A DNA stretch of 64,000 nt, taken from positions 124,001 through 188,000 of the forward strand of contig CAZGPP010000001.1 in the NCBI GenBank assembly GCA_964527435.1, written 5' to 3'. This DNA comes from Aquicella sp964527435. GTDB taxonomy: Bacteria; Pseudomonadota; Gammaproteobacteria; DSM-16500. The position numbers and the translations under genes are program-made. Below the pieces are notes generated by a model. The model saw only the letters and a program-made list of their open reading frames with translations. It was not told where the DNA came from and did not search any database. Below, one piece after another: positions 33,573 to 41,607 of the stretch; position 1 is the first letter of the stretch; the number at the start of each line of letters is the position of its first letter.

Positions 33573-34688
33573 ATGAAAATCTATCTGGTAGGGGGCGCCG
33601 TCCGGGATAAGTTACTGGGACTGCCCATTAAGGAACGCGATTACGTCGTCGTGGGCGCGAGCGAAGAAGATATGCTGAAGCTTGGCTATCAACGCGTTGG
33701 TAAAGAATTTCCCGTTTTCCTGCACCCCAAAACCCGCGAAGAATACGCCCTGGCACGCCGTGAACGCAAAACGGGACCCGGTTACAAAGGATTTGATTTT
33801 GATGCGTCGCCGCAAGTGGAGTTAAAAGATGACTTGCTCCGCCGTGATCTCACCATCAACGCCATGGCAGAATTAACCGACGGCACCATTGAAGACCCCT
33901 ATCACGGCAAAGAAGATCTCGCACATAAAATATTGCGCCATGTCTCACCTGCCTTTGCCGAAGACCCCGTGCGCATTTTACGCGTCGGCCGTTTTCTGGC
34001 CCGCTACGCCTATCTTGGCTTCACCGTCGCACCAGAAACAATCGAATTAATGCGCGGCATGGTGAAAGAGGGCGAAGTTAATGCGCTGGTTGCTGAGCGT
34101 GTCTGGAAAGAATTAGAACGCGCATTAGGCGAAAAAAATCCTGAGAAATTTTTTGAAATATTAGGCGAATGCGGTGCGCTGCAAATTTTATTCCCTACCT
34201 TTGAATTGAATGGAGAAGGGATGCAAGCACTGCAAACCGCCTGTGAGCTCACGCCCAATTCTTCCGTCCGTTTTGCCGCACTATTGCATGACTATGCGGA
34301 TGGCGATAAAAAATTATTAAGTGATCTCTGTCACCGTTATCGCGTGCCCAACTCTCATCATGAGTTGGCGAAATTAACCGCCGCACATCACAACGATGCA
34401 CGAGTCGCTAAAAAATTCGATGCCGAGCAATTATTAATCCTTTTCTCACGTCTCGATTACTTTAGACGCGAGCAACGCTTTAAAGATTTCCTCACCGCCT
34501 GCCGCGCCATTTATGCTGCCGAAAACTTCGATGCGAATTGGTTGCTGTCCTGCGCAGAGGCTGCTCGCTCGTATCCACCACAGGAATTGGTCACACGAGG
34601 CCTCACAGGCCCCGCCTTCGCCGAACAATTGAAGATGAAACGTCTCGAGAAAATTAATGAATGGTTGAGCAGTCACCGGCCCGCATAA
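33573..34688 (+). CDS. cca: CCA-adding tRNA nucleotidyltransferase
   Basis: Cca adds or repairs the 3' CCA end of tRNAs. The 371-residue class II enzyme has the nucleotidyltransferase motif LVGGAVRDKLLG at the start, RRDLTINAMAE, and EDPVRILRVGRFLARYA. A reduced C-terminal part (LLHDYADGDKK) is in the place of the HD domain of the 412-residue E. coli enzyme. The ATG at 33573 is chosen because it starts with the family sequence MKIYLVGGAVRD. It is relevant that one tRNA gene in this window (58832-58903) lacks an encoded CCA. Confidence 0.95.
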   Translation: MKIYLVGGAVRDKLLGLPIKERDYVVVGASEEDMLKLGYQRVGKEFPVFLHPKTREEYALARRERKTGPGYKGFDFDASPQVELKDDLLRRDLTINAMAELTDGTIEDPYHGKEDLAHKILRHVSPAFAEDPVRILRVGRFLARYAYLGFTVAPETIELMRGMVKEGEVNALVAERVWKELERALGEKNPEKFFEILGECGALQILFPTFELNGEGMQALQTACELTPNSSVRFAALLHDYADGDKKLLSDLCHRYRVPNSHHELAKLTAAHHNDARVAKKFDAEQLLILFSRLDYFRREQRFKDFLTACRAIYAAENFDANWLLSCAEAARSYPPQELVTRGLTGPAFAEQLKMKRLEKINEWLSSHRPA

Positions 34689-34761
34689 CAGACCTTTAAC
34701 TACCCGAATTGCTCTGCTATGATTTCGTGATTACATTTATGTATCATTCAAGGAGATCCCC

Positions 34762-35529
34762 ATGTCACGCTTCACCCAAACACTCGCCGCTGCCGCCATT
34801 TTTGCCGCTATGACCAGCGCTTCTTTTGCTAGCTCGTTTACGCCCGCTCAAGAAAAAGAGATTCAAGCCGTTGTTGGCAGCTACCTGCAAAGCAACCCAC
34901 AAGTGATCATCAGCTCACTGCAGTCTTACCAGCAAAAGCAAATGCAAGAAGCAGAACAGACCATCAAGTCCACACAGAAAGATGCTTCACAATATGTAAA
35001 CGCCCTGTTCCATAACGCCAAAGATCCTGTTGCCGGCAATGCGACCGCCCCTGTTACCATCGTTGAATTTTTCGATTACCAATGCACACACTGCGTAGAT
35101 ATGGCACCCGTGATTGCAGAAGTCATCAAGTCCAACCCAAATGTACGCTTTGTTTTCAAGGAATTCCCAATTCGCGGCCCATTATCTGACTTCGCTTCTC
35201 GCGCCGCACTCGCTGCCAACATGCAAGGCAAATATATCCCGTTCCATGATGAATTGATGAAAACCAAGCAACCGTACACCCAAGAAGCGATTCTCGCTGC
35301 CGCTAAAACCGTTGGCCTGAATCTCGAACAGTTACAAAAAGACATGGACAGCACAGCGGTAAAAGATCAAATCAAAGCGACCATGAAACTGGCTCAAGAT
35401 TTGAAATTACTCGGCACACCGGCATTCTTTGTTGGCAAAACCAATGCTACCACCACCAGTAGCGTGAACTACGTACCAGGTCAAATGAACATGGAACAGC
35501 TGCAATCCCTGATCAAGAAAACCAGCTAA
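34762..35529 (+). CDS. DsbA-family thiol-disulfide protein, Com1-like
   Basis: This exported thioredoxin-fold protein has a signal peptide (residues 1-23), an N-terminal helical domain (about 25-80) and a DsbA-like domain with the CxxC site FDYQCTHC (Cys108, Cys111) and a cis-proline in LGTPAFF. Its layout follows Com1 of Coxiella burnetii, an outer-membrane-associated antigen of the same length and organisation, and ScsC/DsbG-like proteins. It would make or isomerise disulfide bonds in exported proteins; candidates in this window are the Cys-rich lipoprotein at 31435 and the aminopeptidases. AAGGAG precedes the ATG and a terminator follows. Confidence 0.9.
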   Translation: MSRFTQTLAAAAIFAAMTSASFASSFTPAQEKEIQAVVGSYLQSNPQVIISSLQSYQQKQMQEAEQTIKSTQKDASQYVNALFHNAKDPVAGNATAPVTIVEFFDYQCTHCVDMAPVIAEVIKSNPNVRFVFKEFPIRGPLSDFASRAALAANMQGKYIPFHDELMKTKQPYTQEAILAAAKTVGLNLEQLQKDMDSTAVKDQIKATMKLAQDLKLLGTPAFFVGKTNATTTSSVNYVPGQMNMEQLQSLIKKTS

Positions 35530-35551
35530 CCAAGCTTTTTCTGCTTCACCC

Positions 35552-35583
35552 AAAAGCCGGTGCTACTGCACCGGCTTTTTTTA
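35552..35583 (+). terminator. Rho-independent terminator after the Com1-like gene
   Basis: A 12-bp stem (AAAAGCCGGTGC, loop TACT, GCACCGGCTTTT) followed by T residues at 35552-35583. Confidence 0.92.
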
Positions 35584-35669
35584 TGACCTATCCCCCGCTA
35601 GAATCCCACCACAAAATCGGTTACGCTTCCCCACAGTTTTATCTTTATTCATTATGAAGGAACATATAA

Positions 35670-36893
35670 ATGGTCTTAAAAAAATCACTCGTAGCGATTA
35701 CATCGGCAGTTCTGCTTTCTAATTTCGCCATAGCTGCACCCGCGAAACACATGGTCATTGCACCGCAATGTTTACTTAAATTTGTGCCTGTCAAATTCAA
35801 AACGCTTTCCAACAAAAAAGAATTAAGCCTAATTGAAGTCGATCAAGATGGCATTGAGCAATTATCCCTTGCCAAACATCAAGCTAAACAACCTTGCGGC
35901 GGTTTTACCGATGTCACGCGCGCCTGGAACAAACAACAATCCGCACACCAACTGGCACCCGCCAATTTTCTGACAACGTATACAGCAGCACCTGCTCTCA
36001 CAAAAAAGCATGGCGATTATCAAATTCAATTTGAAAAGGAAACCCAAGCTGTTTTAAATACGATTGATACCGAAAACATGTGGGCCTATCTCACCAAGAT
36101 CACCAGCGCCAAAGAATATAAAGATCGTTATGCCAACTCTAAAGATGGTGTGAAAGCAGCGAACTGGATTAAATCTGAAGTGGAAGCCATGGCGAAAAAA
36201 TCCGGTCATACGGATGTCAGCGTTTATCTGGTCGACACCAACGGTTATGATCAACCCTCAGTTGTCGCAAAGCTTGGTAATAGCGACGCACCCGGCATCG
36301 TGATTGGTGGTCACATGGACACCCTGAGCAGCGCTTTCAGCGGTCACAAACCAGGCGCCGATGATGATGGTAGTGGCACAGTCACCGTTCTTGAAACAGC
36401 ACGCACTATTCTCGATAGCGGCATGCAATTTCAAAAACCGATTTACTTCATTTGGTATTCTGCTGAAGAAGAAGGATTGGTGGGTTCAGATAGCGTCGTT
36501 GCTAAATTCCAGGAAAATAATATCCCCGTTGAAGCGGCTGTTCAGTTTGACATGACCGGTTACGCAGGCAGCGCGAAGAATGACTCTACCATGTGGCTCA
36601 TGACTGACTTCGTCGATGCTGATTTAACAGCTTATCTGGAAAAACTGATCAAGACCTACGTTAAGAAACCGTATAAATTCTCTAAATGCGGTTATGGTTG
36701 CAGCGATCATGCTTCCTGGCATCAGGCTGGTATTGCTTCCGCTTTCCCATTTGAAGCAGCCATGAATCAGGACAACCCAGACATCCACTCCAACAACGAC
36801 ACCATGAAAAACCTGTCGAAAGAACACATGCAGGATTTCCTCAAACTTGCCGTGGCTTACATCGTGGAAATGGGCAACCCCGTCTCTAAATAA
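35670..36893 (+). CDS. Secreted M28 aminopeptidase (first copy)
   Basis: This exported zinc aminopeptidase has 407 residues, a signal peptide ending near AIA-APA, a propeptide-like region (to about residue 120) and an M28 catalytic domain. Zinc ligands and catalytic residues are visible in GGHMDTLSS, PGADDDGSG, YSAEEEGL, FDMTGY and DIHSNND. A cysteine pair in KCGYGCSDHASW fits a disulfide near the active site, as in Vibrio aminopeptidase. It resembles the LapA/LapB aminopeptidases that Legionella secretes by type II secretion. The gene stands alone between terminators and has a close paralogue at 37894. Confidence 0.9.
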   Translation: MVLKKSLVAITSAVLLSNFAIAAPAKHMVIAPQCLLKFVPVKFKTLSNKKELSLIEVDQDGIEQLSLAKHQAKQPCGGFTDVTRAWNKQQSAHQLAPANFLTTYTAAPALTKKHGDYQIQFEKETQAVLNTIDTENMWAYLTKITSAKEYKDRYANSKDGVKAANWIKSEVEAMAKKSGHTDVSVYLVDTNGYDQPSVVAKLGNSDAPGIVIGGHMDTLSSAFSGHKPGADDDGSGTVTVLETARTILDSGMQFQKPIYFIWYSAEEEGLVGSDSVVAKFQENNIPVEAAVQFDMTGYAGSAKNDSTMWLMTDFVDADLTAYLEKLIKTYVKKPYKFSKCGYGCSDHASWHQAGIASAFPFEAAMNQDNPDIHSNNDTMKNLSKEHMQDFLKLAVAYIVEMGNPVSK

Positions 36894-36915
36894 ATCAACG
36901 CGTTATATACCACCC

Positions 36916-36947
36916 AAAGCCCCGTATTGTTGCGGGGCTTTTTTTTG
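36916..36947 (+). terminator. Rho-independent terminator after the first aminopeptidase gene
   Basis: A 9-bp stem (AAAGCCCCG at 36916-36924, CGGGGCTTT at 36933-36941) followed by a run of T residues. Confidence 0.9.
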
Positions 36948-37005
36948 CTTATCCCTCTCAATGGGTCTAAAATACCCACCACATTACCAGCTCAAGGTAT
37001 CTCTC

Positions 37006-37878
37006 ATGATTGAAACCTTTACGACATCCGAGTGGAGTGAACTATTCTCCCCAGACAATCAACAACGCGCGCTCAATCAATTAGAAAGCGGGCACATTCT
37101 TTATTTTCCACAATTACCGTTTACGCTCACGGAAAATGAAAAATTATTTTTAACACCCAAATTTTCCGACCCGAGCTCGAAAAATATAAGCTACCATCCT
37201 GAACGCAACAAATTATATGGCGTACACAAATTAAATGATGAGCTCCGTCACCGATTGAAAACCATGCTGCATCGTTATGTGCAACACAGCCAAACACTGA
37301 TCCGTAATTTGTTACCACAGTATCAAGCACATCTCATCATGGGACGCACCAGCTTCAGACCCGTACAAATTAGCGGTCGCCAAACTTCTTATCGTAAAGA
37401 CGATAAACGTTTGCATGTGGATGCTTTTCCATCTTCGCCGAATCAGGGCAAGCGTATTATTCGTGTATTTTGTAACGTCAACCCCACCGATGATCGAGTC
37501 TGGCGTATCGGCGAACCATTTGAAGAAGTAGCAAAGCGCTTTATACCTTCTATTGCAAGACCCATTCCTGGCAGTGCATCTTTGTTGCATTTATTGAATA
37601 TCACGAAAACTAAACGCACACCTTACGATCACTACATGCTGCGCATGCACGACTCCATGAAAGAAGATGAACGCTATCAACAAACTGTCAGCCAACAAGA
37701 AGTACGCTTCCCGCCAGCAAGCTCATGGATCGTACAAACCGATCACGTTTCGCATGCAGCTATGCAAGGACAGTATTTACTAGAGCAAACTTTTTATTTA
37801 CCGATTGAAGCCATGAAGAATCCCGATCTATCGCCACAACGTGTGCTGGAAAAATTACTGCAACAACCTCTTACCTAA
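37006..37878 (+). CDS. kdoO: Kdo 3-hydroxylase (Fe(II)/2-oxoglutarate dioxygenase)
   Basis: KdoO hydroxylates C3 of 3-deoxy-D-manno-octulosonic acid in the lipopolysaccharide core, making Ko. The 290-residue protein has the facial-triad pattern: an HxD pair in LHVDAFPSSPNQGKR and a distal histidine in DHVSHAAMQGQYLLEQTFYLP. Start ATG 37006 is preceded by AAGG. Homologues are known from Burkholderia, Yersinia and Legionella. It is followed after 15 bases by the second aminopeptidase gene, so the two may share a transcript. Family assignment comes from motif memory, not a search. Confidence 0.83.
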   Translation: MIETFTTSEWSELFSPDNQQRALNQLESGHILYFPQLPFTLTENEKLFLTPKFSDPSSKNISYHPERNKLYGVHKLNDELRHRLKTMLHRYVQHSQTLIRNLLPQYQAHLIMGRTSFRPVQISGRQTSYRKDDKRLHVDAFPSSPNQGKRIIRVFCNVNPTDDRVWRIGEPFEEVAKRFIPSIARPIPGSASLLHLLNITKTKRTPYDHYMLRMHDSMKEDERYQQTVSQQEVRFPPASSWIVQTDHVSHAAMQGQYLLEQTFYLPIEAMKNPDLSPQRVLEKLLQQPLT

Positions 37879-37893
37879 AAAAAGGAATGTATC

Positions 37894-39114
37894 ATGCTAA
37901 CTGGAAAGCATTTATTACACTCATGCGCAGCGCTTACACTCGCTGCGCTTTCTAATTCCGTGTTCGCGACCCCTTCTCAACAAATTGTCGTCGCGCCACA
38001 ATGCCTCATTCAAGCTGCAAATCTATCGCCGAAAGTGATAGCTAATCATAAAGATTTTTCGCTCATCGAAGTGAATGCCGCTGACATCGAAAAATTAAGT
38101 GATAGCAAACATCAAACCAAAAAACCATGCGGCGGCTTCATTAATGTCACCAGTGACTGGCAAAAATTTCAAGCTAGCCCACTAGCCGTCAAAAACAACA
38201 CATCGTTTCTTTCCACTTATTCGGTCATGCGTTCTAAATCATTACGCCCAGAAAAAACCTATTCGATTCGTTTCGAAAAAGAAGCCAATCAACTTATTGG
38301 CCAATTAAACCCTACACTGATGTGGGACAATCTCACTACATTCTCCAGCAACAAAGATCGCTATGCTGATTCCGACAATGGTGTCGCTGCAGCGAAATGG
38401 ATCGCAGCACAAATTGAAGCGGCCGCGACAGCTGCGGGACGTCATGATGTCAGCATTCAATTCGTTAAAACGAATGGTTACAAACAGCCTTCCGTCGTTG
38501 CCAAACTTGGTAATGGTAATGAGGCCGGCGTTGTGATTGGGGCACACATGGATACCACTGACAGTTATTCCGGTAACAAGCCAGGCGCCGATGATGATGG
38601 CAGTGGCTCGATGACCGTGATGGAAAGCGCACGCACCGTCATCACAAGTGGCATGCAATTTAAAAAGCCCATTTATTTTGTCTGGTATTCCGCGGAAGAA
38701 GAAGGACTCTTGGGCTCGCGTGCAGTGGTTGCAGATTTCCAAAAGAAAAAAATTCCCGTTGAAGCTGTCATGCATTTTGATATGACAGGCTTTGCTTACA
38801 AAAACCAACCCACCATCTGGATTATTGATGATTACGTCGATGACGGCTTAACCACATTCCTCGAAAAGATCATCACCACTTACACACACCGCCCCGTTGA
38901 ATATACGCGTTGCGGATATGCATGCAGTGATCACGCCTCCTGGACAATGGGCGGTTATAAAGCAGTGATTCCGGCTGAATCACGTTTTGAAGATACCAAC
39001 CCTGTGATGCATTCATCACGTGATACGATTGACAGATTATCCATCACACACATGACCGACTATGCAAAAATTGCGACGGCATTTGCAGTAGAATTAGCGG
39101 AACCTAGTGTTTAA
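37894..39114 (+). CDS. Secreted M28 aminopeptidase (second copy)
   Basis: This 406-residue paralogue of the gene at 35670 has the same layout: signal peptide (cleavage near VFA-TPS), QIVVAPQCLIQ propeptide region, and M28 domain with GAHMDTTDS, PGADDDGSG, YSAEEEGLLGS, FDMTGF and the final zinc ligand in VMHSSRD. The Cys pair (RCGYACSDHASW) is kept. AAGGAA precedes the ATG. The two copies diverge in the substrate-facing segments, so they may have different residue preference. Together with Legionella LapA/LapB this suggests a pair of secreted exopeptidases for peptide nutrition. Confidence 0.9.
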   Translation: MLTGKHLLHSCAALTLAALSNSVFATPSQQIVVAPQCLIQAANLSPKVIANHKDFSLIEVNAADIEKLSDSKHQTKKPCGGFINVTSDWQKFQASPLAVKNNTSFLSTYSVMRSKSLRPEKTYSIRFEKEANQLIGQLNPTLMWDNLTTFSSNKDRYADSDNGVAAAKWIAAQIEAAATAAGRHDVSIQFVKTNGYKQPSVVAKLGNGNEAGVVIGAHMDTTDSYSGNKPGADDDGSGSMTVMESARTVITSGMQFKKPIYFVWYSAEEEGLLGSRAVVADFQKKKIPVEAVMHFDMTGFAYKNQPTIWIIDDYVDDGLTTFLEKIITTYTHRPVEYTRCGYACSDHASWTMGGYKAVIPAESRFEDTNPVMHSSRDTIDRLSITHMTDYAKIATAFAVELAEPSV

Positions 39115-39121
39115 TCTGCCC

Positions 39122-39154
39122 CAACTCTCTCGCGGCATGCCCGCGAGAGAGTTG
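39122..39154 (+). terminator. Strong hairpin after the second aminopeptidase gene
   Basis: A perfect 14-bp stem (CAACTCTCTCGCGG at 39122-39135 and CCGCGAGAGAGTTG at 39141-39154) with a CATGC loop follows the stop by a few bases. There is no T tract, so it may be a 3'-end stabiliser or factor-dependent end rather than a classic terminator. Confidence 0.55.
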
Positions 39155-39223
39155 CCATGAACATCCCAATTAGTGCATGATGAAATGACCGGCTTGGCAC
39201 TTTAATTGTGACAGGGAGCGTCT

Positions 39224-40279
39224 ATGTTTAGTTTTAATTTATTCGGTCCACAACCCATCCCCACACGCTTTGATAAATGCGTTGAATTAAAACAAATTGC
39301 TGAGGCATTGGCTCACCTGAGAAGCAAAGAAAATGAACTCGATCATGCCCGCCAAAAGACTGGGGCAGGCTCATCAGACTATGCCAAATATACGGTGGTC
39401 ACGAACTTATTACGTGAAATAGATGCCAGTATTGCGGCATTTAATGAAGCACCTGAACATGATGATCATGCCGCGGAAGTAGGCGATATGATTCGCCTCA
39501 TTGACGAGATCACATCGCACATTGCTAACACACTGGCATTGCATCGTGAAACTATCAATATCTTTCGTAACAAACAACGCGAGAATATGGCACTCACGTT
39601 CAGATCTGCCGCCTTTGCCACTACACTTGTCACGTTTTTTTCAGCGCCACTTTCTTTACTACCAAGGTTAGGCATGATTTTTGGTATCGGTTATGCTGAA
39701 AACAGTATTGAAGATCTGACCGGTTTGAATTCTCGTACCACTCGCACACTAGGCTTATTAACTGAGTTTCACGCAATGCTAAGAGAAGCGAAAATTAATT
39801 TGCAGTTCGCTGTTCGTCTAGGGAGAAATGATGGCGTGCGAGTAATTGCTGCGCAGGCACCAGCTGACAATGCATTATTATTTACTTACTCGCCGATGAC
39901 CAAAGCGTATGTTGACGCAATCCGCAAGAAGCCACATCAGATTACGCAAATACTGGAACAACTCAATCTCACCGATGAAGAAAAATGTCTTTTCACTCGC
40001 TTTGAATGCCCGATCTCGCAGGAAGTGATGGATATTCCGGTGATGGTAGGTGTAGAGGAATTTGATTTGGACTGTGTACTGGCGTTACCCGTTGATGAAC
40101 ATGATCAGCGCACTCACCCCATCACTCGGCAGAAATTTTATGTGCGAGACATTCACCCCACCAAAACATACGGTCATATTCTTGAGATGATCGAGCATGT
40201 CAAAATGATGAGAAATAATCCGATCATTGATAAACAGGTGGATCAACCTGCACCGTCGGCGCCAATGCCTGATTTCTAA
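39224..40279 (+). CDS. U-box-like protein with central hydrophobic segment; effector candidate
   Basis: The 351-residue product has an N-terminal helical part, a hydrophobic stretch at about residues 128-157 that could enter a membrane, and a C-terminal U-box-like region at about 260-318. There the pattern FECPISQEVMDIPVMV, a gap, then LDCVLAL, THPITRQKF and DIHP matches the eukaryotic U-box order (CPI...M.DPV...(Y/F)......HP.T...L), a fold used by E3 ubiquitin ligases. Bacterial U-box proteins such as LubX of Legionella are translocated effectors. No signal peptide is seen; GGGAG precedes the ATG. It overlaps the 3' end of truB by four bases, tail to tail. Confidence 0.75.
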   Translation: MFSFNLFGPQPIPTRFDKCVELKQIAEALAHLRSKENELDHARQKTGAGSSDYAKYTVVTNLLREIDASIAAFNEAPEHDDHAAEVGDMIRLIDEITSHIANTLALHRETINIFRNKQRENMALTFRSAAFATTLVTFFSAPLSLLPRLGMIFGIGYAENSIEDLTGLNSRTTRTLGLLTEFHAMLREAKINLQFAVRLGRNDGVRVIAAQAPADNALLFTYSPMTKAYVDAIRKKPHQITQILEQLNLTDEEKCLFTRFECPISQEVMDIPVMVGVEEFDLDCVLALPVDEHDQRTHPITRQKFYVRDIHPTKTYGHILEMIEHVKMMRNNPIIDKQVDQPAPSAPMPDF

Positions 40280-41214
40280 ACTGAGGCAGCCTGCTTCATC
40301 GGGACATCGTTAGTCGAAAGTAATCGGTATGGTTTCACGCGACCATCTTCCGTTACTTCACCCACACCCAGAAAACGCTCATCTTCCGAGAACAAACGAA
40401 TCAATGAACTATTGAGTGGCAACGTCACCCGCACCGCTTGACCAGTACGCATGTAAAATGCAGCGGATGTCGAGAGTTTGACGGCAGGAAAGGTTCGCAC
40501 AGATGTTTCTAATGGCAATAAACACGCATCTAAACCAGCCTGGCCGGTCGTATCCGCGATCAATTGTAAGGCTTCAAAAGTATAAATGGTATTGCCATCG
40601 TAAGGCGTGACACGCGTACGGCGTAGATCAGCAACGTGAGCGCCACATCCCAGTTCGCGGCCAATATCTTCCACCAAGGTGCGAACATACGTGCCTTTAC
40701 TGCAATGGACATCACATGAAAAACGCTGTGTCTCAGCCTCATAACTAACGTTGGTGATGCTAAAAATGGTAATACGACGCGGCTTGCGCTCAATCTCAAT
40801 ACCTTGACGCGCTAATTCATACAGTGGTTTACCCTGTACTTTTAACGCTGAAAACATCGGAGGGATTTGTTCAATTTCACCGATAAATTTTTCAACGACA
40901 GCCTGAATACGCTCACAACTCATATCGTTGACGGGTTGCGTGGCACTGACAGCACCTTCACGATCGCCTGTGACGGTACACACACCTAACTGACCGGTCA
41001 CATAATAAGCTTTATCGGAATCGAGCAGGAATTGAGAAAACTTGGTAGCTTCACCAAAGCAAAGTGGCAACATCCCCGTCGCCATCGGGTCGAGACTGCC
41101 GGTATGACCCGCTTTTTTCGCCTGGAATAAATGTTTCATGCGCTGAAGAGCGCCGTTAGAGGTGATACCAATAGGCTTATCTAACAGCAAAATACCGTTA
41201 ACGTTTCTACGCAT
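40276..41214 (-). CDS. truB: tRNA pseudouridine(55) synthase TruB
   Basis: TruB makes pseudouridine 55 in the T loop of tRNAs. The 312-residue protein has the catalytic-Asp motif GHTGSLDPMATGMLPLC, the KAYYVTGQLG segment, CSKGTYVRTLVEDIG and a C-terminal PUA-like part. It is the last gene of the rimP-nusA-infB-rbfA-truB operon, 27 bases after rbfA. Confidence 0.97.
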   Translation of the reverse strand: MRRNVNGILLLDKPIGITSNGALQRMKHLFQAKKAGHTGSLDPMATGMLPLCFGEATKFSQFLLDSDKAYYVTGQLGVCTVTGDREGAVSATQPVNDMSCERIQAVVEKFIGEIEQIPPMFSALKVQGKPLYELARQGIEIERKPRRITIFSITNVSYEAETQRFSCDVHCSKGTYVRTLVEDIGRELGCGAHVADLRRTRVTPYDGNTIYTFEALQLIADTTGQAGLDACLLPLETSVRTFPAVKLSTSAAFYMRTGQAVRVTLPLNSSLIRLFSEDERFLGVGEVTEDGRVKPYRLLSTNDVPMKQAASV

Positions 41215-41241
41215 ATTTATTTTTCCTGAGGATGGGAGCTA

Positions 41242-41604
41242 TTATTTTTTTTCTTTTTTGATGGCCGCATCAATTAAATCTGAGACACGAAAACCGTGCG
41301 CGGTAGACTCATCGTAATGAAATTTTAATTCTGGAACGATACGCAAATCCACTTCGCGAGCCAGGTTATAACGCATCGCTTTCGCGGAGCGATTTAAGGC
41401 CGCCATGGTTTGCTTAATTTTTTCAGCATCGTCGAACAACATGCTGACGTAAACTTTCGCATAAGAAAGATCGCGACTGACCGTCACGCCGGTAACGGTT
41501 ACCATGCGAAAACGGTCATCACTCATATCTTGCAAAAGCATTTGCGCGAGAGTCTTCTGAAGAAGATCCGCCACGCGCCGCGTGCGGTCATAGCCTCTCT
41601 TCAT
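41242..41604 (-). CDS. rbfA: 30S ribosome-binding factor RbfA
   Basis: RbfA is a small KH-fold protein that binds immature 30S subunits and is needed for 16S rRNA 5'-end maturation. The 120-residue protein has the typical basic start MKRGYDRTRRVADLL, VTVTGVTVSRDLSYAKVYVS and the LKFHYDES end. It follows infB by three bases. Confidence 0.95.
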   Translation of the reverse strand: MKRGYDRTRRVADLLQKTLAQMLLQDMSDDRFRMVTVTGVTVSRDLSYAKVYVSMLFDDAEKIKQTMAALNRSAKAMRYNLAREVDLRIVPELKFHYDESTAHGFRVSDLIDAAIKKEKK

Positions 41605-41607
41605 AAA

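Noticed and set aside
38305..38808. 167-codon reading frame antisense to the second aminopeptidase
   Set aside because: It lies fully inside a well-supported gene; its composition (His, Cys and Phe-rich) is what a reverse-strand shadow gives. No ribosome-binding site.
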